A stretch of 64,000 bases of DNA from the NCBI GenBank assembly GCA_020638495.1, contig JACKIN010000010.1, positions 62,001 to 126,000 on the forward strand. The letters are read 5' to 3'. The translations under genes were made by a program, and so were the position numbers. The notes below the pieces were generated by a model, which did no database searches, had not been told where the DNA came from, and saw nothing but the letters and a program-made list of their open reading frames with translations. Origin of the DNA: Geminicoccaceae bacterium. GTDB lineage: Bacteria; Pseudomonadota; Alphaproteobacteria; Geminicoccales; Geminicoccaceae. Positions 32,913-42,151 of this stretch are shown here, piece by piece (position 1 is the stretch's first letter; the number at the start of each line of letters is the position of its first letter).

Positions 32913-33806
32913 TCAACCGGGAGTTCCTCTAATCATCTTGATAATTGCTGAAAAATCTAGTCCCTCGTTCTCCTCGCGGGCGAACTTGGCGTAGAGTTGC
33001 GTCGCGGCGGCACCCATCGGCGTCGCCGCCCCGGTCATCTCCGCCGCGCCCATCGCGAGCTTCAGGTCCTTGAGCATCATCGCCGCGGTGAAGCCGGGCC
33101 GGTAGTCGCGATTGGCGGGTGTGGTCGGCACCGGACCCGGCACCGGGCAATAGGAGGTGAGCGACCAGCACTGGCCGGACGACCGGCTGCTGATGTCGAA
33201 GAGCTTCTGGTGCGCGAGCCCGAGCTTCTCGGCCAGCACCATGGCCTCGCAGACCGAGATCATCTGGATGCCGAGCATCAGGTTGTTGCAGATCTTGGCC
33301 GCCTGGCCGGTGCCGGCGTCACCGGCATGGACGATCGTCTGGCCCATTGCTTCGAGGAAGGGGGCGGCGCGGCCGAACGCCTCCACCGTGCCGCCGACCA
33401 TGAAGGTGAGCGACGCGGCAGCGGCCCCGGTCACCCCGCCGGAGACGGGTGCGTCGACCATGTCGTGGCCGCGGGCAGCCGCGGCCCTGGCCACCGCCCG
33501 CGCGGTCTCGACGTCGATGGTCGAGCAGTCGATGAGGAGCGCCTGCGGCATCGCATGGGTGAGGACGCCGGCGGGCCCCTCGTAGGCGTCACGGACATGC
33601 GGCCCGGCCGGCAGCATGCTGATCACGACCTCGGCCCCGACCACCGCACCGGCGAGGTCGTCCGCCAGGCGCAGCCCCGCTTCCCCGGCCGCCCGGCGGG
33701 CTGGGTCTCCGGGATCGAAACCCGTCACCGCGTGCCCGGCCCGACGCAGGTTCGAGGCCATTGGCAGGCCCATGTTGCCGAGCCCGAGAAAGCCGATCCG
33801 TGCCAT
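32913..33806 (-). CDS. mmsB: 3-Hydroxyisobutyrate dehydrogenase
   Basis: 297 residues. Rossmann motif GFLGLGNMGLPMASNL at the N-terminus; the substrate-binding DAPVSGGVTGA; the catalytic Lys in GTGQAAKICNNLML; and a C-terminal DLKLAMGAAEMTG. It oxidises 3-hydroxyisobutyrate to methylmalonate semialdehyde with NAD+, feeding MmsA. Its ATG overlaps the stop of the HIBCH gene by 1 bp (TGATG). Confidence 0.92.
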   Translation of the reverse strand: MARIGFLGLGNMGLPMASNLRRAGHAVTGFDPGDPARRAAGEAGLRLADDLAGAVVGAEVVISMLPAGPHVRDAYEGPAGVLTHAMPQALLIDCSTIDVETARAVARAAAARGHDMVDAPVSGGVTGAAAASLTFMVGGTVEAFGRAAPFLEAMGQTIVHAGDAGTGQAAKICNNLMLGIQMISVCEAMVLAEKLGLAHQKLFDISSRSSGQCWSLTSYCPVPGPVPTTPANRDYRPGFTAAMMLKDLKLAMGAAEMTGAATPMGAAATQLYAKFAREENEGLDFSAIIKMIRGTPG

Positions 33807-34861
33807 CAGTCGTCCTCCCCTCGCGGCTGCCAGTCGAACTCGAGATCACCCCCGACGAGCGGTGCGAAGCAGGCCGCGATCTCCGCCTCGTTCACCGCCT
33901 CGATCGTCGCGTGCTGCCAGCGCGGCTGCTTGTCCCGATCGACCAGGAGGGCGCGGACACCTTCGGGAAAGTCGTGGCCCTCGAGGAAGCGGTGCACCAG
34001 GCGATACTCCATGGCGAGGCAGCCGGCGAGATCGAGCCCGGCGCCGCGCCGCAGCTCCTCGAAGGTCACGGCCACGCTGAGCGGCGATTTTTGCCGGAGC
34101 GTCTCGAGCGTCCCGGTGGCGAAGGCACCGCCGTCGCGGGCGAGGCCGGCGAGCAACTCGTCGAGGCTGGCCGCGGCGAAGAGCCGGTCGATGGCCACGG
34201 CATCCAGCCCGCCGGGCACCGGCTCGTCGGCGAAGCGGGCCAGGGCCGCATCGATGCCCTCGCCGTCGACCAGCGCCGCCTCGAGGGCCGGCAGGGACGC
34301 GGCCGGCACGAAATGCGTGGCGATGCCGAGCCGCGTCGCGGTCGCCCCGTCCACCCGCTCGCCGGTGAGCCCGAGATAGAGGCCGGCATGGGCCGGCAGG
34401 CGCGGGAGAAAGTGGCTGCCGCCGACGTCCGGGAAGAAGCCGATGCCGGTCTCGGGCATGGCGAGGAGCGTGTTCTCCGTCGCGATCCGGTGCGAGCCGT
34501 GCACCGAGATGCCGACCCCGCCGCCCATGGTGATGCCGTCCAGAAGGGCGATGAAGGGCTTGCCCAGATTGCCGATCCGCCAGTTCATCCGGTATTCGTC
34601 GAAGAAGAAGGGTGCGGCGGCCGCAGCTCCCTCCGTCTTCGCCGTCTCGACCACGCCGACGATGTCCCCGCCGGCGCAGAAGGCCCGCCCCGGCACGGCC
34701 CTGATCAGCACCGCCCGGATCCCGTCGTCGTCGCGCCAGCGCCGAAGTGCTTTGGAGACGCTCCGCACCATGCCGCGGTCCAGCGCGTTGAGCGCCCGCG
34801 GCCGGTCCAGCGTCAGGATGCCGAGCCCGCCCTGCACCTCGACATGCACGGTGCCGCTCAT
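33806..34861 (-). CDS. 3-Hydroxyisobutyryl-CoA hydrolase
   Basis: 351 residues, longer than a plain enoyl-CoA hydratase. GGGVGISVHGSHRIATENT and MPETGIGFFPDVGGSHFL carry the Glu and Asp used by HIBCH-type hydrolases. It releases 3-hydroxyisobutyrate from its CoA ester in valine degradation. The start overlaps the truncated acyl-CoA dehydrogenase by 4 bp. It forms an operon with mmsB. Confidence 0.88.
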   Translation of the reverse strand: MSGTVHVEVQGGLGILTLDRPRALNALDRGMVRSVSKALRRWRDDDGIRAVLIRAVPGRAFCAGGDIVGVVETAKTEGAAAAAPFFFDEYRMNWRIGNLGKPFIALLDGITMGGGVGISVHGSHRIATENTLLAMPETGIGFFPDVGGSHFLPRLPAHAGLYLGLTGERVDGATATRLGIATHFVPAASLPALEAALVDGEGIDAALARFADEPVPGGLDAVAIDRLFAAASLDELLAGLARDGGAFATGTLETLRQKSPLSVAVTFEELRRGAGLDLAGCLAMEYRLVHRFLEGHDFPEGVRALLVDRDKQPRWQHATIEAVNEAEIAACFAPLVGGDLEFDWQPRGEDD

Positions 34862-35085
34862 GGCCGGAGCAGCCGGCGGGCGATGATCAGCCGCATGATC
34901 TGGTTCGTTCCCTCGAGGATCTGGTGGACCCACGCGTCCCGAAAGAAGCGCTCGATGCCGTGGTCGCGCAGATAGCCGTAGCCGCCGAAAAGCTGCAAGG
35001 CCCGGTCGATCACCGCGAAGCCCGTTTCGGTGTCGAGCCGCTTGGCCAAGGCGATGAGGGACCGGAGTCCATCGCTGCCCCGCAT
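34858..35085 (-). pseudogene. C-terminal fragment of an acyl-CoA dehydrogenase
   Basis: 75 codons: the segment TETGFAVIDRALQLFGGYGY followed by the VHQILEGTNQIMRLIIARRLL ending is the conserved C-terminus of acyl-CoA dehydrogenases. The roughly 300 upstream residues, which include the FAD and substrate sites, are absent; hemB starts only 80 bp away on the other strand. By position this was probably isobutyryl-CoA dehydrogenase of valine catabolism. The fragment keeps a start and overlaps HIBCH, so it may still be transcribed, but it cannot be catalytic. Confidence 0.85.
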
Positions 35086-35164
35086 CCCCGTCCAGGCCGT
35101 TCCGATTGCCCGGCGGCCCCGAGAGATATAAAGATTCCAGCTTCACGACCAGTGGACGAACATT

Positions 35165-36181
35165 TTGAGCCAGCCCTGCCATCTGCCGCCGCTCCCGCCC
35201 TTCCCGCATTCGCGCCCGCGCCGCCTGCGCCGCGCCGCCTGGAGCCGGCGGCTGGTCGCCGAGCACTGCCTCCGGCCCGCGGACCTGATCCTGCCGGTCT
35301 TCGTCATGGACGGCAGCGATTGCGAGGTGAGCATCGGCGCCATGCCGGGGGTGGTGCGCCACAGCCCCGACCGGGTGCTGCGCGTCGCCGAGCGGGCGCT
35401 CGAGGCCGGCATCCCGGCCCTGGCCCTCTTCCCGGCGACCCCGCTCGAGGCCAAGACCGAGGATGGGAGGGAGGCCTGGAACCCGGAGAACCTCGTCTGC
35501 CGCACGCTCCGGCTACTCAAGCGCCAGCTCCCGGAGCTCGGCCTGATCGCGGACGTGGCGCTCGATCCCTACACCACGCACGGCCAGGACGGCCTGGTCG
35601 ACGGTGGTGTCGTGCTCAACGACGAGACGCTCGAGGCCCTCTGTCGCCAGGCGCTCTGTCAGGCCGAGGCGGGCTGCGACGTCATCGCCCCCTCCGACAT
35701 GATGGATGGCCGCATCCGCGCCGTGCGCGAGGCGCTCGATGCGGCCGGGCACCAGGAGACGCTGATCCTCTCCTACGCCGCCAAGTTCGCCTCGGCCTTC
35801 TACGGCCCGTTCCGCGCCGCGGTCGGCTCGGCCACGGCGCTGGGTGCTGCCGACAAGAAGACCTACCAGATGGACCCGGCCAACAGCAGCGAGGCGATCC
35901 GCGAGGCCTCGCTCGACATCGCCGAGAGCGCCGACATGCTGATGGTCAAGCCCGGCATGCCCTATCTGGACGTCATCCGCACGCTGAAGGACGCCTTCCA
36001 TTTGCCGACGCTCGCCTATCAGGTCTCCGGCGAGTACGCGATGCTCAAGGCCGCCGGCCAGAACGGCTGGCTCGACGGCGACGCGGCGCTCCTCGAAAGC
36101 CTCCTCTGCTTCAAGCGCGCCGGCGCCGACGCCATCCTCACCTACGCCGCGCTGGAGGTGGCGGGCCGGCTGGGGCGGTAG
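35165..36181 (+). CDS. hemB: Delta-aminolevulinic acid dehydratase (porphobilinogen synthase)
   Basis: 338 residues. PADLILPVFV near the N-terminus, the Asp-type metal site region DVALDPYTTHGQDG (no zinc-binding cysteines, so a Mg/K-type enzyme), and the two active-site Lys in SYAAKFASAFYGPFR and MLMVKPGMPYLD. It joins two 5-aminolevulinates to porphobilinogen for heme and corrinoid synthesis. The best start is TTG at 35165; no ATG fits, since RRLRR before LVAEH is conserved. Its 5' side borders the truncated acyl-CoA dehydrogenase. Confidence 0.92.
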   Translation: MSQPCHLPPLPPFPHSRPRRLRRAAWSRRLVAEHCLRPADLILPVFVMDGSDCEVSIGAMPGVVRHSPDRVLRVAERALEAGIPALALFPATPLEAKTEDGREAWNPENLVCRTLRLLKRQLPELGLIADVALDPYTTHGQDGLVDGGVVLNDETLEALCRQALCQAEAGCDVIAPSDMMDGRIRAVREALDAAGHQETLILSYAAKFASAFYGPFRAAVGSATALGAADKKTYQMDPANSSEAIREASLDIAESADMLMVKPGMPYLDVIRTLKDAFHLPTLAYQVSGEYAMLKAAGQNGWLDGDAALLESLLCFKRAGADAILTYAALEVAGRLGR

Positions 36182-36304
36182 GCGCGGCCTGTCTCGAACG
36201 AGCGCAGGGATGAGCCTGATCGACACCACCCACCGCCGTTGACATCGTCCCTGCAATCCCCGGTTATGGCATCAGCGATCCCCGCTTCCCGGAGGAAGTG
36301 ATCG

Positions 36305-37438
36305 ATGCCCGAGCCGACGCCCGACGAGCCCATGCGCCGCGCCATCGTGCTCGTGCCCGGCATCCAGCGGGTCGAGCGCTTCGTGCGGCGCGATCGGCTG
36401 GTCGACAACCTCGCCACCGTCGAGCGCCACCCCCTGGCGGCTGGCGGCGAGGTGGAGCTCGCGGGCGAGATCGGCCGGCGGCTCTTGCCGGGCAGCTTGC
36501 GCGGCGTTGCGGCACGACCGGTGGAAACCGACGTCTTCGAGGCCTACTGGGGCGACATGGTCGACGACCCGGTGGAGACCGGTCCCTGGGGCAAGCTCTG
36601 GAGCGGCTTCGAGCTGGTCGCCTACTGGGTATTCAGCCGTGGCACCTGGCGGGCCTTCGCTCTTTCCCGCTTCATCACCATCGGCCTGCTGTTCAGCGGC
36701 CTGCTTTTGATCCTCTGGTACGTGTCGATCGCGCTCCTGGTGGCCAGCACGCTGCGCGGCATGCAGCCACCCGAGGTTCTCGCCCTGCCGGTCCTGGCGC
36801 AGCTCTACGAGGGTTTCCTCTGGCTCGCCGCCGGCATCGAGAGCTTCGCCTACTGGGCGCTCCTCGCCTTCGTCCTCTCGGCCGTCAATGCGGACGGGCT
36901 GGCGCAGATCGGCCGATTCACCAAGGACTATCTCGAGAACCGCCCCAACGAGGACGAGGTGGGCCTGCGCGACCGGCTGCGCTGCCGGGTGCGGAGCACG
37001 CTCGATGCGGTGCTGGCCGAGCCCTATGACGAGGTCGTCGTCGCCGCCCACAGCCTGGGCTCGGTCATCGCGCTCGATGCCCTGGCCGACTGGCCGCACG
37101 AGGCCGACTGGCCGCGGCTTCGCCTCGTCACCCTGGGCTCGCCCGTGGCCGTCCTCGCCTGCCGCTCTAGCTGGCTGGCCCGCGAGCGGCAGAAGCTGCT
37201 CGACCGGCCACCGGTGACCTGGCTCGACTTCCACAGCAATGCCGATTGGCTCTGCACCAGCGTCATCGCCGGCCTCGGCGGCACCGTACCGGCCGGCGTC
37301 CAGAGCTTCGAGCTGCCGTTCGATGCGGGCCTGCTCGGCCGGCTCAGCGGCAGCAGCCACCAGGACTACTACCGCAACCAGCGAGTGCTCGAGACCCTGG
37401 CCACACCGGGCCTGCTGCCGGCAGCTCCGCAGATCTGA
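36305..37438 (+). CDS. Alpha/beta-hydrolase-like protein with membrane insert
   Basis: 377 residues. It begins RRAIVLVPGIQRVER, a strand-turn of the alpha/beta hydrolase fold, and AAHSLGSVIALDAL supplies the nucleophile elbow (Ser in HSLGS). Between them lie two hydrophobic stretches (about 120-150 and 165-195) that could anchor it to the membrane. HSNADWLC and a late His in GSSHQDYY may complete the triad. Function unknown. GGAGGAAG precedes the ATG. The antiporter gene starts 28 bp after its stop, suggesting cotranscription. Confidence 0.6.
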   Translation: MPEPTPDEPMRRAIVLVPGIQRVERFVRRDRLVDNLATVERHPLAAGGEVELAGEIGRRLLPGSLRGVAARPVETDVFEAYWGDMVDDPVETGPWGKLWSGFELVAYWVFSRGTWRAFALSRFITIGLLFSGLLLILWYVSIALLVASTLRGMQPPEVLALPVLAQLYEGFLWLAAGIESFAYWALLAFVLSAVNADGLAQIGRFTKDYLENRPNEDEVGLRDRLRCRVRSTLDAVLAEPYDEVVVAAHSLGSVIALDALADWPHEADWPRLRLVTLGSPVAVLACRSSWLARERQKLLDRPPVTWLDFHSNADWLCTSVIAGLGGTVPAGVQSFELPFDAGLLGRLSGSSHQDYYRNQRVLETLATPGLLPAAPQI

Positions 37439-37466
37439 CCACCGGACGAACCCTTCAGGAGACGAC

Positions 37467-39233
37467 GTGGAGACCCACGCCCATATCCCTTACCTGCGCG
37501 AGCTCGTCGTCTTCCTGATCGCCGCTGGCGTGATCGTGCCGGTCCTGCACCGGCTGCGGATCAGCCCGGTTCTCGGCTATCTGGTCATCGGCGCCCTGAT
37601 CGGCCCCTTCGGCCTCGGCCGCCTGGCGGGCGCCTGGCCCTGGCTCGGCCATGTCGTGATCACCGACCTCGACGGGGTGAAGGCGCTGGCCGAGCTCGGC
37701 GTCGTCTTCCTCCTCTTCATGATCGGCCTGGAGCTCTCGATCGAGCGCCTGTGGAGCATGCGCCGCCTGGTCTTCGGCCTCGGCAGCCTGCAGATCCTGG
37801 CGAGCGGCCTCGTCATCGGCCTGATCGCCTGGGGGTTCGGCAACACGCCCCGCGCCTCGATCGTCCTCGGCGCCTGCCTCGCCCTCTCCTCGACCGCCAT
37901 CGTCATGCAGCTCTTGATCGAAGGCCGGCGCATCGGCACCATGGTCGGCCGCTCGAGCTTCTCGATCCTGCTCATGCAGGACCTGGCCGTCGTGCCGATC
38001 CTCTTCCTCGTCGGCGTGCTCGGTGCCCGTACCGGCGGCAATGTCGGTCTCGACCTCGTTCTCGCCATCGGCAAGGCGGTGCTGGTCATCCTCGCCATCT
38101 ATCTCGTCGGCCGCATGGTCCTGCGCCCGCTGATGCGGCTGGTTGCCCAGGCCCACAGCCCCGAGATGTTCATGGCGGCGATCCTGCTCACGGTCATCGG
38201 CACCGCCGCCATCACCGGTGCTGCCGGCCTCTCCATGGCGCTCGGCGCCTTTCTCGCCGGTCTGCTGCTCGCCGAGACCGAGTTCCGCCACGAGGTCGAG
38301 ATCGACATCGCACCCTTCAAGGGCCTGATGCTCGGCCTCTTCTTCATGTCGGTCGGCATGGGCATCGACTACCGGATGATCGCGGCCGAGCCTCTCTGGA
38401 TCATCGGCTCGGTGTTCGGCCTCTACCTCGTCAAGTCGCTGATCACGGCCGGTCTCTGCCTGGCCTTCGGCCTGCCCCGGCACACGGCTCTGGAGACCGG
38501 GCTGCTCCTCGGAGAGGGCGGAGAATTCGCCTTCGTCGTCGTCGGTCTCGCCATGAGCCTCGGCCTCATCGGCGGCGATGTCGGCCAGTTCATGCTGATC
38601 GTCGCGGGGCTCAGCATGGTCGCGACGCCGCTCGTAGCGCGTTTCGCGACGCGCCTCGCGAACGCCGTCGAGAAGCGCGCCGCCGCCGAGGCGGTGCCCG
38701 CGACGCAGCGTCAGATCGAAGGCATCGAGGGCCATGTCGTGCTCGCCGGCTTCGGCCGCGTCGGCCGCACCCTCGGCGACATGCTGGACGAGCAGTCGAT
38801 TCCCTATCTCGCCATCGACGGCGACCCCGGCACCGTGCACCGCGCCCGCGAGGCCAAGAAGCGCGTCTTCTACGGTGACGCATCGCGCGTGGAGATGCTC
38901 AACCGCGTCCGTGCCGATACGGCCGCCGCCATCGTCGTCACCACGGATGCGCCTGACGCGATCGAGAGGATCGTGCACGCCGCCCACAGCCTCTTTCCGG
39001 ACGTGCCGATCTATGCCCGGGCGCGCGACACCCTGCAGGCGCGGCGCCTCATGGCGGCCGGCGCCACGCTCGCCGTGCCCGAGACCGTGGAAGCCAGCCT
39101 GCAGCTCGCCGGCCGCGTGCTCCAGGGCTTCGGCCTGCCGGACGAATCGGTCAACCGGTTGATCGAGCAGCAGCGCCGGCTCCTCGAGCCGACCAACCCC
39201 AATCACCCGCCGGGCTTCGCGGTGCTCCGCTGA
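37467..39233 (+). CDS. Kef-type cation/proton antiporter
   Basis: 588 residues from a GTG with AGGAG ahead. The first 390 residues are a CPA2-type transporter with about 12 helices (ISPVLGYLVIGALIGPFGLG, ALSSTAIVMQLL, LLGEGGEFAFVVVG). Residues 415-530 are a TrkA-N domain with the nucleotide motif HVVLAGFGRVGRTLGDML. It probably exchanges K+ (or Na+) for H+ across the inner membrane. No KefF-type ancillary subunit or glutathione-binding confirmation is present. Confidence 0.88.
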   Translation: METHAHIPYLRELVVFLIAAGVIVPVLHRLRISPVLGYLVIGALIGPFGLGRLAGAWPWLGHVVITDLDGVKALAELGVVFLLFMIGLELSIERLWSMRRLVFGLGSLQILASGLVIGLIAWGFGNTPRASIVLGACLALSSTAIVMQLLIEGRRIGTMVGRSSFSILLMQDLAVVPILFLVGVLGARTGGNVGLDLVLAIGKAVLVILAIYLVGRMVLRPLMRLVAQAHSPEMFMAAILLTVIGTAAITGAAGLSMALGAFLAGLLLAETEFRHEVEIDIAPFKGLMLGLFFMSVGMGIDYRMIAAEPLWIIGSVFGLYLVKSLITAGLCLAFGLPRHTALETGLLLGEGGEFAFVVVGLAMSLGLIGGDVGQFMLIVAGLSMVATPLVARFATRLANAVEKRAAAEAVPATQRQIEGIEGHVVLAGFGRVGRTLGDMLDEQSIPYLAIDGDPGTVHRAREAKKRVFYGDASRVEMLNRVRADTAAAIVVTTDAPDAIERIVHAAHSLFPDVPIYARARDTLQARRLMAAGATLAVPETVEASLQLAGRVLQGFGLPDESVNRLIEQQRRLLEPTNPNHPPGFAVLR

Positions 39234-39234
39234 T

Positions 39235-40080
39235 TCAGTCTTCGAGGAAGTTCCGGATGACCGCGATCTGATCCGCGGCCATGAGCGCCGGTGCATGGCC
39301 GATGCCGGCGAAGGTCACCAGCCGCGCCTTCGGTCCGCGCCCGGTCATCTCGGCCGCCACCTCCGCCGGCAGGAGCAGGCTCTCCGCCCCGTGCAGCAGC
39401 AGCGTCGGGCAGGTGACGGCGTCGTAGAGCGGCCAGAGGTCGAGGTCGGCCGTGGCCGTCTCGCGAAACGGCGCGGCGATCGCCGGGTCGTAGTGGAGCG
39501 CCAGCCCGCCCGGCACCGGCCGGGCGCTGTGGCGGGCGAGATGCGCCCACTGGGCATCGGCCAGGGGGCCGAAGGGCGCGTGCACCCGGCGGAGATGGGC
39601 TTCGAGCTCGGCCATGTCGGCAAAGAGCGGCGGCTGGTCGCGCAGATAGTCGGCGATTCCGACCAGCGCCGCGACCGGCACGCGCCCGCCGATGTCGTTG
39701 AGCACCAGCTTTGCGACCCGGGCCGGCTGGTGGGCGGCGAGCCCCATCCCGATGATCCCGCCCATCGACGTGCCGACCAGCTCGACCGCGGCGACGCCGA
39801 GCCCGTCCAGGACCGCTGCCACATGCCCGACATAGGTCGGCACCGCATAGCGTGCCGGATCGGCGAGCCAGCCGCTCCGGCCACGCCCGGCCACATCGAG
39901 CGCCAGCACCCGCGCCGTGCCGGCGAGCGCCTGCGCCAGAAAGTCGAAGTCGCGCGCATTCCTGGTCAGGCCGTGCAGGCAGAGCACGGTGCGCGGGGCC
40001 GCCGGATCGCCCCACTCGACATAGCCGAGCGCCAGGGGTGCCCCGGCATCGTCGATCGTCAGCGCCGCCTCGCGCATCAT
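39235..40080 (-). CDS. Alpha/beta hydrolase
   Basis: 281 residues. VLCLHGLTRNARDF (oxyanion strand), VGTSMGGIIGMGLAA with the nucleophile Ser, and a C-terminal FAGIGHAPALM with the His. A cap domain lies at about 145-220. The substrate is unknown. The start at 40080 is backed by GGGAG 7 nt ahead; a second in-frame ATG follows directly. It converges with the antiporter, with stops 1 bp apart, and follows the DMT gene by 13 bp. Confidence 0.82.
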   Translation of the reverse strand: MMREAALTIDDAGAPLALGYVEWGDPAAPRTVLCLHGLTRNARDFDFLAQALAGTARVLALDVAGRGRSGWLADPARYAVPTYVGHVAAVLDGLGVAAVELVGTSMGGIIGMGLAAHQPARVAKLVLNDIGGRVPVAALVGIADYLRDQPPLFADMAELEAHLRRVHAPFGPLADAQWAHLARHSARPVPGGLALHYDPAIAAPFRETATADLDLWPLYDAVTCPTLLLHGAESLLLPAEVAAEMTGRGPKARLVTFAGIGHAPALMAADQIAVIRNFLED

Positions 40081-40093
40081 CCGGAGCTCCCGT

Positions 40094-41035
40094 TCAGACG
40101 CGGGCGATCCGCGCCGGCACCTCGCCACGACCGCCACCCACCGTCACCGGCCGCGAGCGCACCGTCTCGCGATAGACGATGAAGAGGCCGCAGGCCACGA
40201 CGATGCCGAGGCCGACGAAGAGGTTGGTGCCCGGCACGTCGCCGAAGAGCAGCATGCCGAAGACCACGGCCCAGATCATCTGGCTGTACTGGAAGGGTGC
40301 CACGACCACAGCCGGCGCCTCGCGCGTGGCGAAGACCAGCCCAGCCTGCCCGGCGCCCATCAGGAGACCCGCCATCGCCATGGAGCCGAGCTCGGCCGGG
40401 CTCGGCCAGACCCAGGCGAGGAGCGCCGGCGGCAGGGCCACCGCCATCAGCCAGAGCATCACCGACATGAGCATGGCGCCGCTCTTCTCGGCCGCCCCGA
40501 TCTTCTTGAGGATGATGAAGCTGAGCGCGCCGGCGAGCGCCGCGAGCCCGGCCAGCGCATGGCCGAGGCCGAGCGACGAGAATTCCGGGTCGATCATGAC
40601 GAGCACGCCGGCGAAGCCCAGCAGCGTCGCCGACCAGCGGCGCCAGCCGACCGATTCGCGCAGGAGAATGGCCGAGAAGCCGGTGACCAGCATCGGCGCC
40701 GCGAAGAGCAGCGCATAGACCTCCGCCATCGGCAGGAGGGCGAAGGCGCTCCAGGCGAGGCAGCCGCAGATCGCGGCGAGAATGCCGCGCGCGGCGACCA
40801 GCGGCTTGTTGCGCGGGACGAGCGACCGCAGGCCACCCCGGCCGATGGTCGTGGCCAGCACCGGCAGCATGGCGAAGAAGGCCATGGTGAAGGCGATCTG
40901 GAAGACCGAGAAGGCGCCCGAGAATGCCTTGAGCAGGGCATCGGCCGTGGAGAACGAGGCATAGGCCAGAAGCGACATGCCGATGCCCCGCGCGACGCGG
41001 CTCGGCTCGACGGCGACAATGGCGAGCGTGCTCAT
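40094..41035 (-). CDS. DMT-superfamily (EamA) transporter
   Basis: 313 residues with ten hydrophobic helices in two EamA repeats (YASFSTADALLKAFSGAF, FAAPMLVTGFSAILLRE, and PFQYSQMIWAVVFGMLLFGD). Family members export amino acids or other small metabolites. The substrate is unpredicted. The ATG before STLAIVAVEPS is preceded by CTCC in plus view, i.e. GGAG-like. It is cotranscribed with the hydrolase downstream. Confidence 0.85.
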   Translation of the reverse strand: MSTLAIVAVEPSRVARGIGMSLLAYASFSTADALLKAFSGAFSVFQIAFTMAFFAMLPVLATTIGRGGLRSLVPRNKPLVAARGILAAICGCLAWSAFALLPMAEVYALLFAAPMLVTGFSAILLRESVGWRRWSATLLGFAGVLVMIDPEFSSLGLGHALAGLAALAGALSFIILKKIGAAEKSGAMLMSVMLWLMAVALPPALLAWVWPSPAELGSMAMAGLLMGAGQAGLVFATREAPAVVVAPFQYSQMIWAVVFGMLLFGDVPGTNLFVGLGIVVACGLFIVYRETVRSRPVTVGGGRGEVPARIARV

Positions 41036-41186
41036 GGAGGCTGCAGGTCCGTGGTTGAATTGCCCGGACCTTATGCCGAATTGCCGGGACACAGAGCCAG
41101 CAGATCACACGCTCCGGACCTGCCGTTTGCGCATGGCTCCCCTGCCGGATCGGCGCTGATGGCGGGGATGAATTCTCAACTTTTTC

Positions 41187-41633
41187 TCAGATGGCGAAAT
41201 CGATGCCGTCCTTGATCTCGCGGCGCACGGCCGACTGCTCGGCGGCATGGCAGAGATCCTCGATCGTGATGGCATCGAGCCGGGCGAGCATCGCCTGCTC
41301 GTGCTCCAGCCAGAAGGGCGCCATGACCCGCTGGCCGAGGTCGCTCGCGGAGAGCGTGTCGGGCTCGGCCTCGCCGGACTCGACCACGTTGACGATGTCG
41401 GCGACGGTGATGCGGCGCCGCTCGCGGGCCAGCCGGTAGCCGCCGCGCGGGCCGCGCACGCCGCGCAGGATGCCGGCCTTCACCAGCTGCTGCATCACCT
41501 GCTCGAGATAGCGGCGCGGCAGGTTCAGCCGACGCCCGATATCCTGGCTCTGCACCGGCTCCGACGTGCCGTGATAGGCGATGTCGACGACCGCCTCGAC
41601 GGCCAACGCCACCTTCTTCGACGGCTTGATCAT
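41187..41633 (-). CDS. Rrf2-family transcriptional regulator
   Basis: 148 residues: KVALAVEAVVDIAYHG, then SQDIGRRLNLPRRYLEQVMQ and LRGVRGPRGGYRLARERRRIT form the Rrf2 winged helix and wing. IscR or RirA-like members carry three clustered cysteines for an Fe-S cluster; only one Cys (EDLCHAAEQ) is seen here, so redox sensing by a cluster is unlikely. The start overlaps dut by 4 bp, so it is the last gene of the coaBC-dut operon. Confidence 0.87.
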   Translation of the reverse strand: MIKPSKKVALAVEAVVDIAYHGTSEPVQSQDIGRRLNLPRRYLEQVMQQLVKAGILRGVRGPRGGYRLARERRRITVADIVNVVESGEAEPDTLSASDLGQRVMAPFWLEHEQAMLARLDAITIEDLCHAAEQSAVRREIKDGIDFAI

Positions 41634-42151
41634 CGCGTCTGGCTCCCCTTCGTGGCTGGTTCGGTCCCGAGGTGGAGCGGCCGGCTGCCGGTCGAGCCGA
41701 AGCCGCCGGCCGCCCGATCGCTCACCGAGAGGGCGCTGACGGACAGGGTGCCGGTCGCCTCGAGCCAGCGTGCCCGGGCCACCGGTGCCAGCACGAGCTG
41801 CGCAATACGCTCGCCGCGCCGCACCCTGAATGTCTCCTGACCCAGATTGACGAGCACGACCCCGATCTCGCCCCGATAATCGGCGTCGATCGTGCCCGGT
41901 GCGTTGAGGACGGTCACGCCGTGCTTCAGGGCGAGGCCGGAGCGCGGCCGGACCTGGGCCTCGCAGCCTTCCGGCAGGGCGATCCGGAGCCCCGTCGGCA
42001 CCAGCGCACGCTGCCCTGGATCCAGGGCAACGGGCCCGTCCGCCGGCACGGCGGCATGGAGGTCGGCCCCGGCGGCGAGAGCTGTCGCATAGGCCGGCAG
42101 AGGCAGTCCCTCGCCGTGCGCCAGGCGCTCGATCGTGACGTCGATCCTCAT
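41630..42151 (-). CDS. dut: dUTP diphosphatase
   Basis: 173 residues. The five trimeric dUTPase motifs are visible: AGADLHAAV, PRSGLALKHGV, GTIDADYRGEIGV, RRGERIAQLVLAPV, and the C-terminal RAAGGFGSTG. It hydrolyses dUTP to dUMP, keeping uracil out of DNA. It overlaps coaBC and the Rrf2 gene by 4 bp each. The tail after the fifth motif is about 18 residues longer than usual. Confidence 0.94.
   Translation of the reverse strand: MRIDVTIERLAHGEGLPLPAYATALAAGADLHAAVPADGPVALDPGQRALVPTGLRIALPEGCEAQVRPRSGLALKHGVTVLNAPGTIDADYRGEIGVVLVNLGQETFRVRRGERIAQLVLAPVARARWLEATGTLSVSALSVSDRAAGGFGSTGSRPLHLGTEPATKGSQTR

Noticed and set aside
37455..39296. 613-codon minus-strand frame
   Set aside because: Antisense shadow of the Kef antiporter; Asp/His/Gly-rich and featureless.
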